From Klebsiella indica (GTDB lineage Bacteria; Pseudomonadota; Gammaproteobacteria; Enterobacterales; Enterobacteriaceae), in NCBI RefSeq assembly GCF_005860775.1, contig NZ_VCHQ01000015.1:1-64000 (forward strand): a DNA stretch of 64,000 nucleotides. Direction: 5' to 3'. Numbering within the stretch: the first letter of the stretch is position 1; the number at the start of each line of letters is the position of its first letter. Shown piece by piece: positions 1 through 8,953 of this stretch. The notes below the pieces were generated by a model, which worked only from the letters and a program-made list of their open reading frames with translations, was not told where the DNA came from and searched no databases. The position numbers and the translations under genes were made by a program.

Positions 1-86
1 GAGCATACACGGGTATGTGACTGACGTTCGCCAGAGCAGCCAACGCAGTATCAGCGCAAAAGACACAGGACAGAGCACAAAGAATT

Positions 87-206
87 TGCCTGGCGGCCGT
101 AGCGCGGTGGTCCCACCTGACCCCATGCCGAACTCAGAAGTGAAACGCCGTAGCGCCGATGGTAGTGTGGGGTCTCCCCATGCGAGAGTAGGGAACTGCC
201 AGGCAT
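87..206 (+). rRNA. rrf: 5S ribosomal RNA
   Basis: This is a 120-nt 5S rRNA, running from TGCCTGGCGGCCGTAGCGCG to a 3' end in CTGCCAGGCAT. The two ends pair to form helix I. It matches the enterobacterial 5S sequence I know essentially throughout. It is the last gene of an rrn operon whose 23S lies off the left edge; bases 1-86 are the 23S-5S spacer. Its position next to kgtP corresponds to rrnG of E. coli. Confidence 0.97.
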
Positions 207-208
207 CA

Positions 209-256
209 AATAAAGCAAAGGGCTCAGTCGAAAGACTGGGCCTTTTGCTTTATTTG
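209..256 (+). terminator. rrn terminator T1
   Basis: A strong rho-independent hairpin follows the 5S gene. AAAGGGCTCAGTC pairs with GACTGGGCCTTTT around a GAAA-type loop, and the stem is extended by AAATAAAGC/GCTTTATTT. It matches the T1 terminator of enterobacterial rrn operons. The stretch 364-381 downstream repeats the 3' end of the 5S gene, as is also seen between T1 and T2 of E. coli rrnB. Confidence 0.9.
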
Positions 257-385
257 TTGTTTGTCGGTGAGCGCTCTCCTGAGGAGGACAAATCCGCCGG
301 GAGCGGATTTGAACGTTGCGGAGCAACGGCCCGGAGGGTGGCGGGCAGGACGCCCGCCATAAACTGCCAGGCATCAAATAAGTGA

Positions 386-411
386 AAAGGTCATCCTCAC
401 GGATGGCCTTT
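386..411 (+). terminator. rrn terminator T2, upstream copy without U-tract
   Basis: This hairpin (ATCC-TCAC-GGAT core with AAAGG/CCTTT arms) is one of two direct copies of the T2 terminator stem. It is followed by CAGATTG rather than a run of T, so alone it should terminate poorly. The second copy (587-612) lies just beyond the 175-bp repeat. The 26-nt copies differ only at two adjacent bases (TC versus CT). Confidence 0.75.
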
Positions 412-586
412 CAGATTGCTGACAAAGTGCGTTTTTCCGGAATTGCCCGGCGGCGCTTCGCTTGCGCGGGCCTACGAAAAACCCATAACATGATGATATT
501 ATTGGTTTTACATGCCAGGTAAGGCGATGGCCGCCACCCGGCAGAAATGCGAGCACAATATCTAAATCAGGTTTGTCATCAGCCTC
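412..586 (-). repeat. 175-bp BIME/RIP-like element, copy A (inverted relative to copy B)
   Basis: This 175-bp unit is 174/175 identical to the reverse complement of 51651-51825. It contains two REP-like palindromes in opposite orientation flanking an AT-rich centre. That centre holds a one-mismatch IHF consensus (WATCAANNNNTTR) at 486-498, an arrangement like the REP-IHF-REP (RIP) units of E. coli. The ends are imperfect inverted repeats sharing TGACAAA. Direct copies of the terminator hairpin abut both ends (386-411 and 587-612). A reading frame crosses the element, but the same frame is seen in copy B and is a by-product of the repeat, not a gene. Confidence 0.85.
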
Positions 587-614
587 AAAGGCTATCCTCA
601 CGGATGGCCTTTTT
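587..614 (+). terminator. rrn terminator T2, functional copy with U-tract
   Basis: This second copy of the T2 hairpin directly abuts the 175-bp element and is followed by TTTTT and GCGTTT, as in E. coli rrnB T2. It should be the working terminator for readthrough past T1. Confidence 0.8.
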
Positions 615-635
615 GCGTTTATACCGTCCGGGCAC

Positions 636-669
636 TGCCGGATGGCGGCTGCGCCTTATCCGGCTTACG
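636..669. repeat. REP palindrome
   Basis: This is a single REP-type palindrome: TGCCGGATGGCGGC, a GC-rich turn, then GCCTTATCCGGC and TTACG. It is close to the classical E. coli REP consensus. It lies between the rrn terminators and kgtP and is separate from the 175-bp element. Confidence 0.8.
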
Positions 670-898
670 TATGAACCAACACAAAGGCCTGCTCAGACTC
701 ACTTATCCTCATATTTCACTTCATCTTCGCCTGTGCGTTATCGTTAATCTTGAATGCTCCTGTCACGGAATAAAACGTGATAACCGTCACATATAAAATT
801 ATAACAATTGTATAACATTTTATTCACCAATTAATTTATCCAGATAATCTGCCACGCCCGACGAGACAGATTACAGTCTTTGCTGGAGTATAATTATA
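670..898 (+). promoter_or_regulatory. kgtP upstream region
   Basis: No gene is visible here. The region is AT-rich from about 780 to 870 and must carry the kgtP promoter, but I could not pick a single -35/-10 pair with confidence. The kgtP ribosome-binding site is GGAG at 885-888, about 10 nt before the ATG at 899. Confidence 0.4.
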
Positions 899-2197
899 AT
901 GACAGAAAGTAGCATTAGCGCATGCAGAACGCCGGAGCATGGCGATACCCGACGTCGTATATGGGCAATTGTAGGAGCATCGTCAGGTAATCTGGTTGAA
1001 TGGTTTGATTTTTATGTTTATTCATTTTGTTCACTCTATTTTGCCCATATCTTCTTTCCTTCCGGAAACACCACAACGCAATTGTTACAAACTGCAGGAG
1101 TGTTTGCCGCAGGTTTCCTGATGCGTCCGATCGGCGGTTGGTTATTCGGACGTATTGCCGATCGGCGCGGACGTAAAACTTCCATGCTCATCTCCGTTTG
1201 TATGATGTGTTTTGGTTCCCTGGTGATCGCATGCTTACCCGGTTATGCAACGATCGGGACCTGGGCCCCGGCTCTGCTTCTGCTGGCGCGTTTATTTCAG
1301 GGACTGTCTGTCGGAGGAGAATATGGCACCAGTGCAACCTATATGAGTGAGGTTGCCGTTGAAGGTAAGAAAGGTTTTTATGCCTCATTTCAGTATGTCA
1401 CTCTGATTGGAGGCCAGCTTCTGGCGGTACTTGTCGTTGTAGTTTTACAACAAATCCTCAGCAATGAAGATCTGCACGCCTGGGGATGGCGCATTCCCTT
1501 TGCGCTTGGCGCAGTGTTAGCTATCGTTGCCCTGTGGCTGCGGCGCCAATTGGACGAAACGTCTAAACAGGAAACGCGCGCGCTAAAAGAGGCGGGATCG
1601 TTTAAAGGATTATGGCGTAACCGCAAAGCATTTATTATGGTGCTGGGTTTCACTGCCGCTGGTTCATTGAGCTTTTATACTTTCACCACCTATATGCAAA
1701 AATACCTGGTCAATACCGCGGGCATGACGGTGGGTACCGCGAGTATGATTATGACCGCAGCCCTGTTGGTATATATGTTAGTTCAGCCGTTGTTTGGTGC
1801 GCTCTCGGATAAAATTGGCCGTCGCACCTCTATGCTCTGCTTTGGCGCATTAGTTACCCTGTTTACCGTTCCTGTCCTCAATGCATTACAACACGTAAGT
1901 TCGCCGTATGCGGCATTTGCCTTAGTGGTATGCGCGTTGCTGATCGTCAGTTTCTATACTTCAATTAGCGGGATTCTGAAGGCCGAAATGTTTCCGGCCC
2001 AGGTTCGGGCCTTAGGGGTTGGGTTATCTTACGCGGTTGCCAATGCATTATTTGGCGGTTCGGCAGAGTACGTTGCTCTGTCGTTAAAATCGGCCGGGAT
2101 TGAGCACGCTTTCTACTGGTATGTCACCGTCATGGGGGCGATTGCTTTCCTGGTTTCCCTGACGTTGCACCGTAAAGGTAAGGGCCTGCGTTTGTAG
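899..2197 (+). CDS. kgtP: Alpha-ketoglutarate permease (MFS proton symporter)
   Basis: This encodes 432 residues, the size of E. coli KgtP, and the sequence is closely similar apart from the first 18 or so residues. It is a twelve-helix inner-membrane transporter of the major facilitator superfamily, metabolite:H+ symporter branch, and imports 2-oxoglutarate with protons. The family loop 2-3 motif [10 protein letters not shown] is at residues 84-93, and a second copy (SDKIGRR) lies in the middle of the protein. It stands alone next to the rrn operon, as in E. coli, and converges with pssA. The yfiM gene that lies between kgtP and pssA in K-12 is missing. Function is inferred from orthology. 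Confidence 0.95.
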   Translation: MTESSISACRTPEHGDTRRRIWAIVGASSGNLVEWFDFYVYSFCSLYFAHIFFPSGNTTTQLLQTAGVFAAGFLMRPIGGWLFGRIADRRGRKTSMLISVCMMCFGSLVIACLPGYATIGTWAPALLLLARLFQGLSVGGEYGTSATYMSEVAVEGKKGFYASFQYVTLIGGQLLAVLVVVVLQQILSNEDLHAWGWRIPFALGAVLAIVALWLRRQLDETSKQETRALKEAGSFKGLWRNRKAFIMVLGFTAAGSLSFYTFTTYMQKYLVNTAGMTVGTASMIMTAALLVYMLVQPLFGALSDKIGRRTSMLCFGALVTLFTVPVLNALQHVSSPYAAFALVVCALLIVSFYTSISGILKAEMFPAQVRALGVGLSYAVANALFGGSAEYVALSLKSAGIEHAFYWYVTVMGAIAFLVSLTLHRKGKGLRL

Positions 2198-2224
2198 AAT
2201 TAATGATATGCCTGCAAATGTCAG

Positions 2225-2248
2225 AAAAAAGCCCCGTGGTACGGGGCA
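2225..2248 (-). terminator. pssA terminator
   Basis: GCCCCGTGGTACGGGGC forms a short GC-rich hairpin. On the minus strand it is followed by six T residues, so it is a rho-independent terminator for pssA. On the plus strand there is no T-run, so it should stop kgtP transcripts only weakly. Confidence 0.8.
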
Positions 2249-2253
2249 ACAAT

Positions 2254-3609
2254 TCAGAGAATGCGGCTGATCAAACGATCTATTCGGATTCGTCGCAGAC
2301 GCCGGATCAGTTTGCGGACTTTCACCGGGTAGTCGGCAATACTTTGTAGATCACGATAGTGCTGGACGATCGTGGTATGTTGACGGATGAGATTTAGCTC
2401 TTTTTCACGCATTGCGCTAAGCTGATTCTCCGGGTCATGAATAAGAATGGCATTTTCCAGATCCAGGCGCCAGGCGCGAGGGTTTAGATTGTTACCGGTC
2501 AGCAGCATCCATTCGTCATCAACCCACATGCCTTTCAGGTGGTAGCTGTTATCGTCGTCCTTCCATAAACGGATAATCAATTGCCCACTGTTGACATAAT
2601 ACTGTAGTCGGCTCAGAAAACGCCGTAGATTGATTTCATAAAGATAGGGTAGCGCACCGATAATTTTAAACGGCTGATCTTCCGGAATATAGAAATCATT
2701 AGCGGTTTTATCACCGACGATAATTTCAACTTTTTTCCCGCCGCGTAACAGCTGGATGATATTACGCACCAGTAGAGCGGGCAGGTTGAAATAGGGAGTG
2801 CAGATAGTCAGTTTATGCTCGGTACAGGGCATCAGATGGAAGATTGTTTTATTCAGCAGGCTGGTCTTACCCAGACCAACGAGCGGCGTTACCGATAGCC
2901 GGTCTTCATCCGCATTCCCGAGGAAGTGGTAGCTGCTATCGCGAAGTTCCTGACGATACTGACGGATATCATTTTTGATTTCCGGGCTTTTTGGGCGATC
3001 GGATCTGTCAAGACGATTAACGCCACGGCCTTGTACCAGGTGCTGCTCAACCCAGTCGAACATCACATCGGCCATCTTGCTGTTGCGGATACACTGATAG
3101 CGATCGTAACGATATTTATCATGCTGATGCAGGTAAACGTCATTCAGACTGGCGCCGCTATAGAGCACGCAATCATCAATGATAAAGCCTTTGAAGTGGA
3201 GAACCCCGAGCGCTTCACGGGTATTGACCGGAACGCCATAAACCGGGATATCGACACCAGGATTTTTCTGCGCCATGCGGCAATACCAGTCGGCATTGGT
3301 GTTTGATGCTGCGGCACCAATACGGCCACGCTGGGCGCGATGCCAGTCCACCAGCACCCGAACATCCAGTTCAGGGCGCAGGCGCTTCGCATCATACAAT
3401 GCCTGCAGAATTCCTTTGCCGCCATCATCCTGCTCCAGATAGAGCGCAATAATACAAATACGCTGAGTGGCCTGAGCTATCCTGGCCAGTAACGCTTGCC
3501 GAAAATCTGCCGGAGCGTAAAAGAACTCGATATCATCAACTGACTGATAAAGCTTAGGGAGTTGGGCAAGGTGTTGTTGATGTTTATTACGTTTAAATTT
3601 TGACAACAT
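2254..3609 (-). CDS. pssA: CDP-diacylglycerol--serine O-phosphatidyltransferase
   Basis: PssA makes phosphatidylserine from CDP-diacylglycerol and L-serine, the committed step to phosphatidylethanolamine. It is a peripheral enzyme that binds ribosomes and membrane. The protein is 451 residues from the second of two adjacent Met codons, matching the E. coli length. It belongs to the phospholipase D superfamily and shows both HKD boxes: HFKGFIIDD (H138, K140, D145) and HLKGMWVDD near residue 357. The C-terminus is very rich in arginine (KVRKLIRRLRRIRIDRL), consistent with contact to acidic phospholipid or ribosomes. It is a single gene with its own terminator. Confidence 0.97.
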   Translation of the reverse strand: MLSKFKRNKHQQHLAQLPKLYQSVDDIEFFYAPADFRQALLARIAQATQRICIIALYLEQDDGGKGILQALYDAKRLRPELDVRVLVDWHRAQRGRIGAAASNTNADWYCRMAQKNPGVDIPVYGVPVNTREALGVLHFKGFIIDDCVLYSGASLNDVYLHQHDKYRYDRYQCIRNSKMADVMFDWVEQHLVQGRGVNRLDRSDRPKSPEIKNDIRQYRQELRDSSYHFLGNADEDRLSVTPLVGLGKTSLLNKTIFHLMPCTEHKLTICTPYFNLPALLVRNIIQLLRGGKKVEIIVGDKTANDFYIPEDQPFKIIGALPYLYEINLRRFLSRLQYYVNSGQLIIRLWKDDDNSYHLKGMWVDDEWMLLTGNNLNPRAWRLDLENAILIHDPENQLSAMREKELNLIRQHTTIVQHYRDLQSIADYPVKVRKLIRRLRRIRIDRLISRIL

Positions 3610-3726
3610 CACAGTGCGTTTCTTCTCTGTTTATTGAAGGGTCTTCTGTACCATGCAGACGACGTAAGCGGGCAATAATACCATTACTACCCGTTAAAGT
3701 AGTCAACAATTGCGCCCGGCTGTTTG

Positions 3727-6381
3727 TCATTGCTCAGATACAAGCTGAAGAGACAGACTGACAATCCCATCTTCAAGCTGAATATCAACCGAGAATCCCA
3801 GCTTTCTGGCGAGGCCGATCATGCCTTTATTATTCGGCATAGTGATGCCATTTAGCCGCTGAAGTCCATGGCTTTGTGTATAGGCAATCAGCTTTTCGAG
3901 TAGACGGCGGCCTAAACCCAGGCCTTTCAAGTCAGATCGCACCAGTACGGCGAACTCGGCATCGATATTATCCGGATCGGAGATTGCCCTGGTCACGCCG
4001 AGGATCTCATTCCCCGCCGTTGTGGAACGTACTGCGACAAAGGCCATTTCTCGATCGTAGTCGATCTGCGTCATATTGGCTAAGTCATCGTGCGTAAATT
4101 CGTTGATTTCGCTGAAGTAACGATAATAAAGATCTTCCTTCGTGACCTGGGCAATAAAGGCCAATAGCTGGGGTTCATCTTCCGGGAGGATTGGGCGGAA
4201 CAGGCAGCGTTCACCATTCTTCATTATCACCCACTCTTCCAGTTGCTGCGGATAAGGGCGTATGGCCAGTCGGCTTTCGCTATCGCCAGTGAATGGGGAC
4301 AGACTTAATGTTACGTCAAGCGCAGTGAATTCATGGCCGGAAGCCAGAAGAGGATGAATATCCAGACGCTGAATCTGCGGGCAATCGACAATTAAATTTG
4401 AGACCTGTACCAGCAGTTGGCTCAGGCCCGGAATATCCAGAGGGCGTAGCGCACTGCGCCCACGCACCTTTTTACTTTTGATGGCCTGAATAACCAGATA
4501 GCGCGCAAGGTTCATATTCAGCGGAGGCAGCGCGACAGCGGCCTGATCCTCCGCACGCCACTCCATGCCGCCTTCGCCCAGCATGATCAGCGGCCCGAAA
4601 ACCGGATCGTGCTCCACAACCACCCGTAACTCCTGCGCCCCGGCGCGATTGGCCATGCTTTGCACCAGTAGCCCGTGAATGCGTGCCTGCGGCCAGGTCA
4701 TTTTGACGCGATCGATAATGGCATCCGCCGCCTGCTGGACCTCGCTGGCGGTACGCAGATAAAGCATAACCCCCTGAACTTCCGACTTATGCGGAATATC
4801 CGGTGAACGGAGCTTCAGGGCCACAGGATAACCAATCTGCTCGGCAATATGCACAGCCTCGGCACTATCTGCGGCAATCCATGTTGGCAGGGTATGAATA
4901 CCGTAAGCATGCAGGACAGGGCTCACTTCATGCGTGTCCAGCGACGTTGCGCCTTCGTCAATCGCACGCTGTAGCAAACTATGAGCTTCGGTGGTATTGG
5001 CGGTTAAGGAATTTGACAGTACCGGGGTTTCTCTGAGCTGTTTCTGGTTACGCCGATACTCCACCATATGCATAAAGGCGGTAATCGTCCCTTCGGGCGT
5101 GCGATAGGTTGGCAGACCTGCATCGCTAAACAGACGTCGGGCTTCCTGAGAGGAAAATTCACCACACCAGTTGGTGAGAACGGTGACGAACTTGCCGCGC
5201 GGATGACGCTTCAGGGCGTCAATGAGCGCCAGCGCGCTTTCTGTTCCTGGTGCGGCGGCGCTTGGTGAATGGATTACCAGTAGCGCATCGTAGTCATGGC
5301 TATCCAGCAGTACATTCAGCGCGTTGAGATAGTGCTCGCTACTGGCGTCATCGCGCAGATCCAGCGGGTTGGCGATGGCAATACCGTCAGGTAATGCCTG
5401 GCGGAGATTGTTGCAGGTTTCCTCGCTGAGAACGGCAAGTTTGCCGTTACGTAGCCAGAGTTCGTCGAGGGCCAGCGCTGCCGGCGCGGCGCCGTTACTG
5501 ATAATCATCAGTTTCTCGCCGCGCAGAGGGCGCATGTGACTAAGGGTTTCGACCGCAGAAAAGAGTTCGTGTGTGTCCTGCACCCGCAGTAAGCCTGCGC
5601 GCTGAATAGCTGCGTCCCAGGCGGGATCCATACCGGAATTAACGTGCAGAAGCTTCTGTGCCGCCGGGCTGCGCCCACTTTTAATCACCAGGATGGGCTT
5701 GTTGCGCGATGCGCTACGGGCCGCTGAAACAAAACGTCGGGCATCGCTCAGGTGCTCAAGGTAGAGCAAAATAGCGCTGGTTTTACTGTCGCGCGCAAGG
5801 AAGTCGAGCAGGTCGTCAACATCAATATCCAGGCTATCGCCCAGGGCAATAAAGTAAGAAAACCCCATCTCGCGCTGCTGAGCCCAGTCGAGAATCGTGT
5901 TGGAGACCGCCGCTGATTGTGAGATAAACGCCAGTTTACCGCGATGAATCGGGACCGGTGAAAAACTGGCGTTGAGACCCTGCCAGGGGGCGAGAAGGCC
6001 CAGACTATTCGGCCCGAGCAGCCGCATTTGGTAGCGGGCGGCGCACTCAAGCAGAGCAGGATAGTGTTCGGGAATGGACGAGAGAATAATGCAGGTTTTA
6101 CACCCTTTTTTCCCCAGTGCTTCCAGCAATTCAAGGTTTCTGCGGGCGTTAGTACAAAGCACAGCAAGATCGGGCGTGAAGGGCAGCGTATCGACGGTGG
6201 GCCAGGCCAGCACCCCGAGGACCGCTTTCCATGCCGGCGTCACCGGGAGAACCGGGCCGTTAAATCCGCCAGCCAGCAGGTTGCGCATCATCAGATAACC
6301 GGCGCGCTGTGGCTTCATGGATGCGCCAATAACGGCGATCGACTTTGGCCGCAGCAATGCTTCCAGGCCTCGTTGGCTCAT
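3727..6381 (-). CDS. pka: Protein lysine acetyltransferase Pka (PatZ/Pat)
   Basis: This 884-residue protein acetylates lysines, for example in acetyl-CoA synthetase, using acetyl-CoA. The first roughly 700 residues resemble ADP-forming acyl-CoA synthetases: a CoA-binding Rossmann domain beginning LRPKSIAVIGAS, then a ligase-CoA domain and an ATP-grasp region that is regulatory in this family. The C-terminal part is a GNAT acetyltransferase domain with the acetyl-CoA loop LKGLGLGRRLLEKL around residues 818-831. Length and domain order match E. coli YfiQ and Salmonella Pat. It lies between pssA and tapT on the same strand, with 53 nt to tapT upstream. Confidence 0.95.
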   Translation of the reverse strand: MSQRGLEALLRPKSIAVIGASMKPQRAGYLMMRNLLAGGFNGPVLPVTPAWKAVLGVLAWPTVDTLPFTPDLAVLCTNARRNLELLEALGKKGCKTCIILSSIPEHYPALLECAARYQMRLLGPNSLGLLAPWQGLNASFSPVPIHRGKLAFISQSAAVSNTILDWAQQREMGFSYFIALGDSLDIDVDDLLDFLARDSKTSAILLYLEHLSDARRFVSAARSASRNKPILVIKSGRSPAAQKLLHVNSGMDPAWDAAIQRAGLLRVQDTHELFSAVETLSHMRPLRGEKLMIISNGAAPAALALDELWLRNGKLAVLSEETCNNLRQALPDGIAIANPLDLRDDASSEHYLNALNVLLDSHDYDALLVIHSPSAAAPGTESALALIDALKRHPRGKFVTVLTNWCGEFSSQEARRLFSDAGLPTYRTPEGTITAFMHMVEYRRNQKQLRETPVLSNSLTANTTEAHSLLQRAIDEGATSLDTHEVSPVLHAYGIHTLPTWIAADSAEAVHIAEQIGYPVALKLRSPDIPHKSEVQGVMLYLRTASEVQQAADAIIDRVKMTWPQARIHGLLVQSMANRAGAQELRVVVEHDPVFGPLIMLGEGGMEWRAEDQAAVALPPLNMNLARYLVIQAIKSKKVRGRSALRPLDIPGLSQLLVQVSNLIVDCPQIQRLDIHPLLASGHEFTALDVTLSLSPFTGDSESRLAIRPYPQQLEEWVIMKNGERCLFRPILPEDEPQLLAFIAQVTKEDLYYRYFSEINEFTHDDLANMTQIDYDREMAFVAVRSTTAGNEILGVTRAISDPDNIDAEFAVLVRSDLKGLGLGRRLLEKLIAYTQSHGLQRLNGITMPNNKGMIGLARKLGFSVDIQLEDGIVSLSLQLVSEQ

Positions 6382-6434
6382 ACCGGTCTCCTTTGATCCG
6401 CAATGACCGAATGATTTTAAACGCTTTCTGGCAA

Positions 6435-7115
6435 TTATGCTGTGATACTGCCCCTGTGCTGCGTTTTTCCTGCCAGGTAGCGTGTTCTGAATAAGCTAAA
6501 GTGATCGCCAAGCGCAGCGGCTGCGGTTTTATCCCCCGCGAGATCCAGCAGCGCAATCGCCACTTCGGCGGTGCAGTATTGCCCTTCCGCGTGAGCTTCC
6601 CGCAGTTGATAAGCGGAGATACGCGACAGGTCGACGGAAATCATCGGCAGCGCATCGAGCCACGGACTTTTGCGGAACATTTTTCGCGCTTCGGGCCAGG
6701 TGCCGTCAAGCATAATAAACAGCGGCGGTTTTCCCGGAGGCGGAGCATCAAGCACCTGGCGTTCAGTACCGGCATAAGAAGCCGGAAAAACCACCATCGG
6801 CTGGTATCGCGAGTCGGCGACTAAGTCGAGAAGCGCTTGTGGTGGTTCGGTGCGTGACCATTGAAATGCTTCCGTATCCGGCAGGATGTCAGCAATCAGC
6901 CGTCCGGTATTGCTGGGCTTCATTGGCTCGGTATCGAACATCACCAGACAAAAACGGCTGGCGGCAGTAGCCGGGGCGAGAGTGGCGCAGAGACACTGCT
7001 TCTGCGGGAGCAGGCAACCCTGGCAGCGAGGGATGCGGTTGCCGCGGGCAAGAAAAGGCCGGGTAGCGCGTGCGAGGCGTTCAGCGCGAAGGCGAAGGAC
7101 AGCGTTATCAGTCAT
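6435..7115 (-). CDS. tapT: tRNA-uridine aminocarboxypropyltransferase (DTW domain)
   Basis: This 226-residue DTW-domain protein is orthologous to E. coli YfiP/TapT, which adds the 3-amino-3-carboxypropyl group to U47 of tRNAs using S-adenosylmethionine. Visible features are a Cys-rich zinc-type segment near the N-terminus (RCQGCLLPQKQCLC), the FDTEPMKPSNTGRLI segment and the DGTW motif that names the family. I chose the ATG giving MTDNAVLRLRAER because it aligns with the E. coli start; a Met five codons upstream is in frame. It probably shares a transcript with pka, 53 nt downstream. Confidence 0.92.
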   Translation of the reverse strand: MTDNAVLRLRAERLARATRPFLARGNRIPRCQGCLLPQKQCLCATLAPATAASRFCLVMFDTEPMKPSNTGRLIADILPDTEAFQWSRTEPPQALLDLVADSRYQPMVVFPASYAGTERQVLDAPPPGKPPLFIMLDGTWPEARKMFRKSPWLDALPMISVDLSRISAYQLREAHAEGQYCTAEVAIALLDLAGDKTAAAALGDHFSLFRTRYLAGKTQHRGSITA

Positions 7116-7184
7116 GGGGATCGCTAACAAAAGACGCCATTGTCGCAGAGGTGAAAATGGGGCACAAGCGGCGCCCCGTCTCGT

Positions 7185-7610
7185 TTACTGCTGGCCTGCT
7201 TCGTTTAGCCAGCTATCGAAAGGCGCTTTGGGGACGGCGCCGTTCAGCATATCGATAACCTGACCATTTTTGAACATCATAATGGTGGGGATACTGCGAA
7301 TGCGGAAACGCGCGCTCAGTTCTCGTTCCACTTCGGTATTCACCTTCACGAAACGCATTTCGCCGCTGCGTTCTTCCGCCACATCTTCAAATACTGGCGC
7401 AAAGTTACGGCAAGGGCCGCACCACGGCGCCCAAAAATCGACAACAACAGGGAGATCGTCTTTCAGCAGTTTATCCAGCGTTGCCCCGGTCGCGTTGATC
7501 ACATCGCCGTCAAAAAGATCGTGACCGCAGCGTCCGCATTTCGCGCCTTCAGCGCTACGATCGTCCGGGATGCGGTTCAGAGCCTGACAACTGGCACAAA
7601 CGGTATTCAT
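7185..7610 (-). CDS. trxC: Thioredoxin 2 with N-terminal zinc domain
   Basis: TrxC is a cytoplasmic disulfide reductase induced by oxidative stress in E. coli through OxyR. The 141-residue protein has the two CxxC pairs of the zinc-binding N-terminal extension (C5/C8 and C25/C28). These are followed by a thioredoxin fold with the active site WCGPC at residues 63-67. The conserved cis-proline region reads RSIPTIMMF. It is monocistronic on the minus strand, divergent from yfiF; the 203-bp gap between them would hold the OxyR site, which I could not place. Confidence 0.96.
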   Translation of the reverse strand: MNTVCASCQALNRIPDDRSAEGAKCGRCGHDLFDGDVINATGATLDKLLKDDLPVVVDFWAPWCGPCRNFAPVFEDVAEERSGEMRFVKVNTEVERELSARFRIRSIPTIMMFKNGQVIDMLNGAVPKAPFDSWLNEAGQQ

Positions 7611-7813
7611 AACTAACCTCTGGTTATGGGTTGCAGCGCGGCACGTGGCCGATTTGTTTCTGTAATGTTACATATTATTGATGCTCAGATAATAAAGGAC
7701 AATGAGTTTTATTCAATGAATACGATAGACTCCGGCTTTTAAATGAAATAATGGCTAAGTGATGGCACATCGGGTAATCTGCGCGCTTCGCGCAGCGCAG
7801 GTGGAGAAAATTG

Positions 7814-8887
7814 ATGAGCGACGACGAACTGAAAAATAAAAGCGGCAAGGTCAAAGTGATGTATGTCCGCAGTGATGATGATTCTGACAGACGTACCCAT
7901 AACCCACGAACCGGGAAAGGCGGGGGGCGTCCAGGAAAGTCTCGTGTTGACGGTCGTCACCGCCCTGCGCGCGATGAAAAAGAGAGCCGCGGCGGCGAGC
8001 GTAAACGTGATGAGCGCAAGCGTGAAGGTTTTGTCGGTGAGGGAACCTCTCCGTGGCGTACCGTATCCCGCGCGCCGGGTGATGACGCGCCGGTAAAAGT
8101 GGATCACGGCGGGATCAGCGGAAAAAGCTTTATCGATCCTGAAGTGCTGCGCCGCCAGCGTGCGGAAGAGACCCGCGTCTATGGTGAAAATGCCTGTCAG
8201 GCGCTTTTCCAGAGCCGTCCGGATGCCATCGTACGCGCCTGGTTTATTCAGAGTGTCACCCCGCGCTTCAAAGAAGCCCTGCGCTGGATGGCGGCTAATC
8301 GTAAAGCCTACCACGTGGTCGATGATGCAGAACTGGCGAAAGCGTCCGGCACTGAACATCATGGGGGCGTATGTTTCCTGATTAAAAAGCGGCACGGGAC
8401 CTCGGTTGAACAGTGGGTGGCGAAAGCCGATGCTGAAGATTGCGTCCTGGCGCTGGAAGATGTCGGCAATCCGCATAACCTCGGCGCGATTATGCGCAGC
8501 TGCGCGCACTTCGGGGTGAAGGGGGTGATTGTGCAGGATGCGGGCGTTATGGAGTCCGGGGCTGCAATTCGTACCGCAGAAGGCGGCGCGGAACATGTTG
8601 AACCGATTACGGGCGACAGCTTTATCGATACGCTTGAGCGCTTCCGCAAAGCGGGTTATGCGATTGTTTCGACGTCGAGCCATAACGGAACGCCATTGTT
8701 TAAAGCCGAACTGCCGAAGAAAATGGTGCTGGTATTAGGTCAGGAAAATGATGGTCTGTCCGATGCCGCTATCTCCAGCGCCGATCTGAATGTGGTGATT
8801 GAAGGAACCGGCAATGTTGAAAGCCTGAACGTTTCCGTTGCGACCGGCGTGCTGCTGGCGGAATGGTGGCGTCAGAATAAAGCATGA
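7814..8887 (+). CDS. yfiF: SPOUT-family RNA 2'-O-methyltransferase-like protein
   Basis: This 357-residue protein is orthologous to E. coli YfiF, a SpoU-class (SPOUT) methyltransferase-like protein whose RNA substrate is not known to me. The C-terminal half has the family signatures: [22 protein letters not shown] (motif 1 type), [10 protein letters not shown] (motif 2) and a final [15 protein letters not shown] (motif 3), which form the trefoil knot and SAM site. The first 100 or so residues are highly charged and predicted disordered, with Arg/Lys/Gly-rich runs. The basic stretch around residues 55-75 appears longer than in E. coli. The ATG at 7814 follows a GTGGAG ribosome-binding site; an in-frame TTG lies one codon upstream. 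Confidence 0.9.
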   Translation: MSDDELKNKSGKVKVMYVRSDDDSDRRTHNPRTGKGGGRPGKSRVDGRHRPARDEKESRGGERKRDERKREGFVGEGTSPWRTVSRAPGDDAPVKVDHGGISGKSFIDPEVLRRQRAEETRVYGENACQALFQSRPDAIVRAWFIQSVTPRFKEALRWMAANRKAYHVVDDAELAKASGTEHHGGVCFLIKKRHGTSVEQWVAKADAEDCVLALEDVGNPHNLGAIMRSCAHFGVKGVIVQDAGVMESGAAIRTAEGGAEHVEPITGDSFIDTLERFRKAGYAIVSTSSHNGTPLFKAELPKKMVLVLGQENDGLSDAAISSADLNVVIEGTGNVESLNVSVATGVLLAEWWRQNKA

Positions 8888-8905
8888 TGCCTTAGTCCAG
8901 AGTTA

Positions 8906-8936
8906 AAAATGCCAGCGTAATGCTGGCATTCTCATT
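8906..8936. terminator. Bidirectional terminator, yfiF/ung
   Basis: AATGCCAGC-GTAAT-GCTGGCATT is a perfect 9-bp hairpin with T-rich flanks on both strands. It lies between convergent yfiF and ung and can serve both. Confidence 0.85.
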
Positions 8937-8953
8937 TTGAATCTGGCTCTGCG

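Noticed and set aside
364..381. Second copy of the 5S 3' end, as a partial second 5S gene
   Set aside because: Only 18 bp are repeated; the same short repeat occurs between T1 and T2 in E. coli rrnB.
17..385. 122-codon open frame over the 5S rRNA gene and terminator
   Set aside because: It runs through the 5S gene and two terminators and has no ribosome-binding site.
374..601. 75-codon frame on the minus strand, and the related frame at 51681-51872
   Set aside because: Both translate the 175-bp repeat element and differ at the ends with the flanks; a non-coding repeat explains them better.
7739..8683. 314-codon frame antisense to yfiF
   Set aside because: Shadow of yfiF; the protein is Arg/His-rich with no family features.
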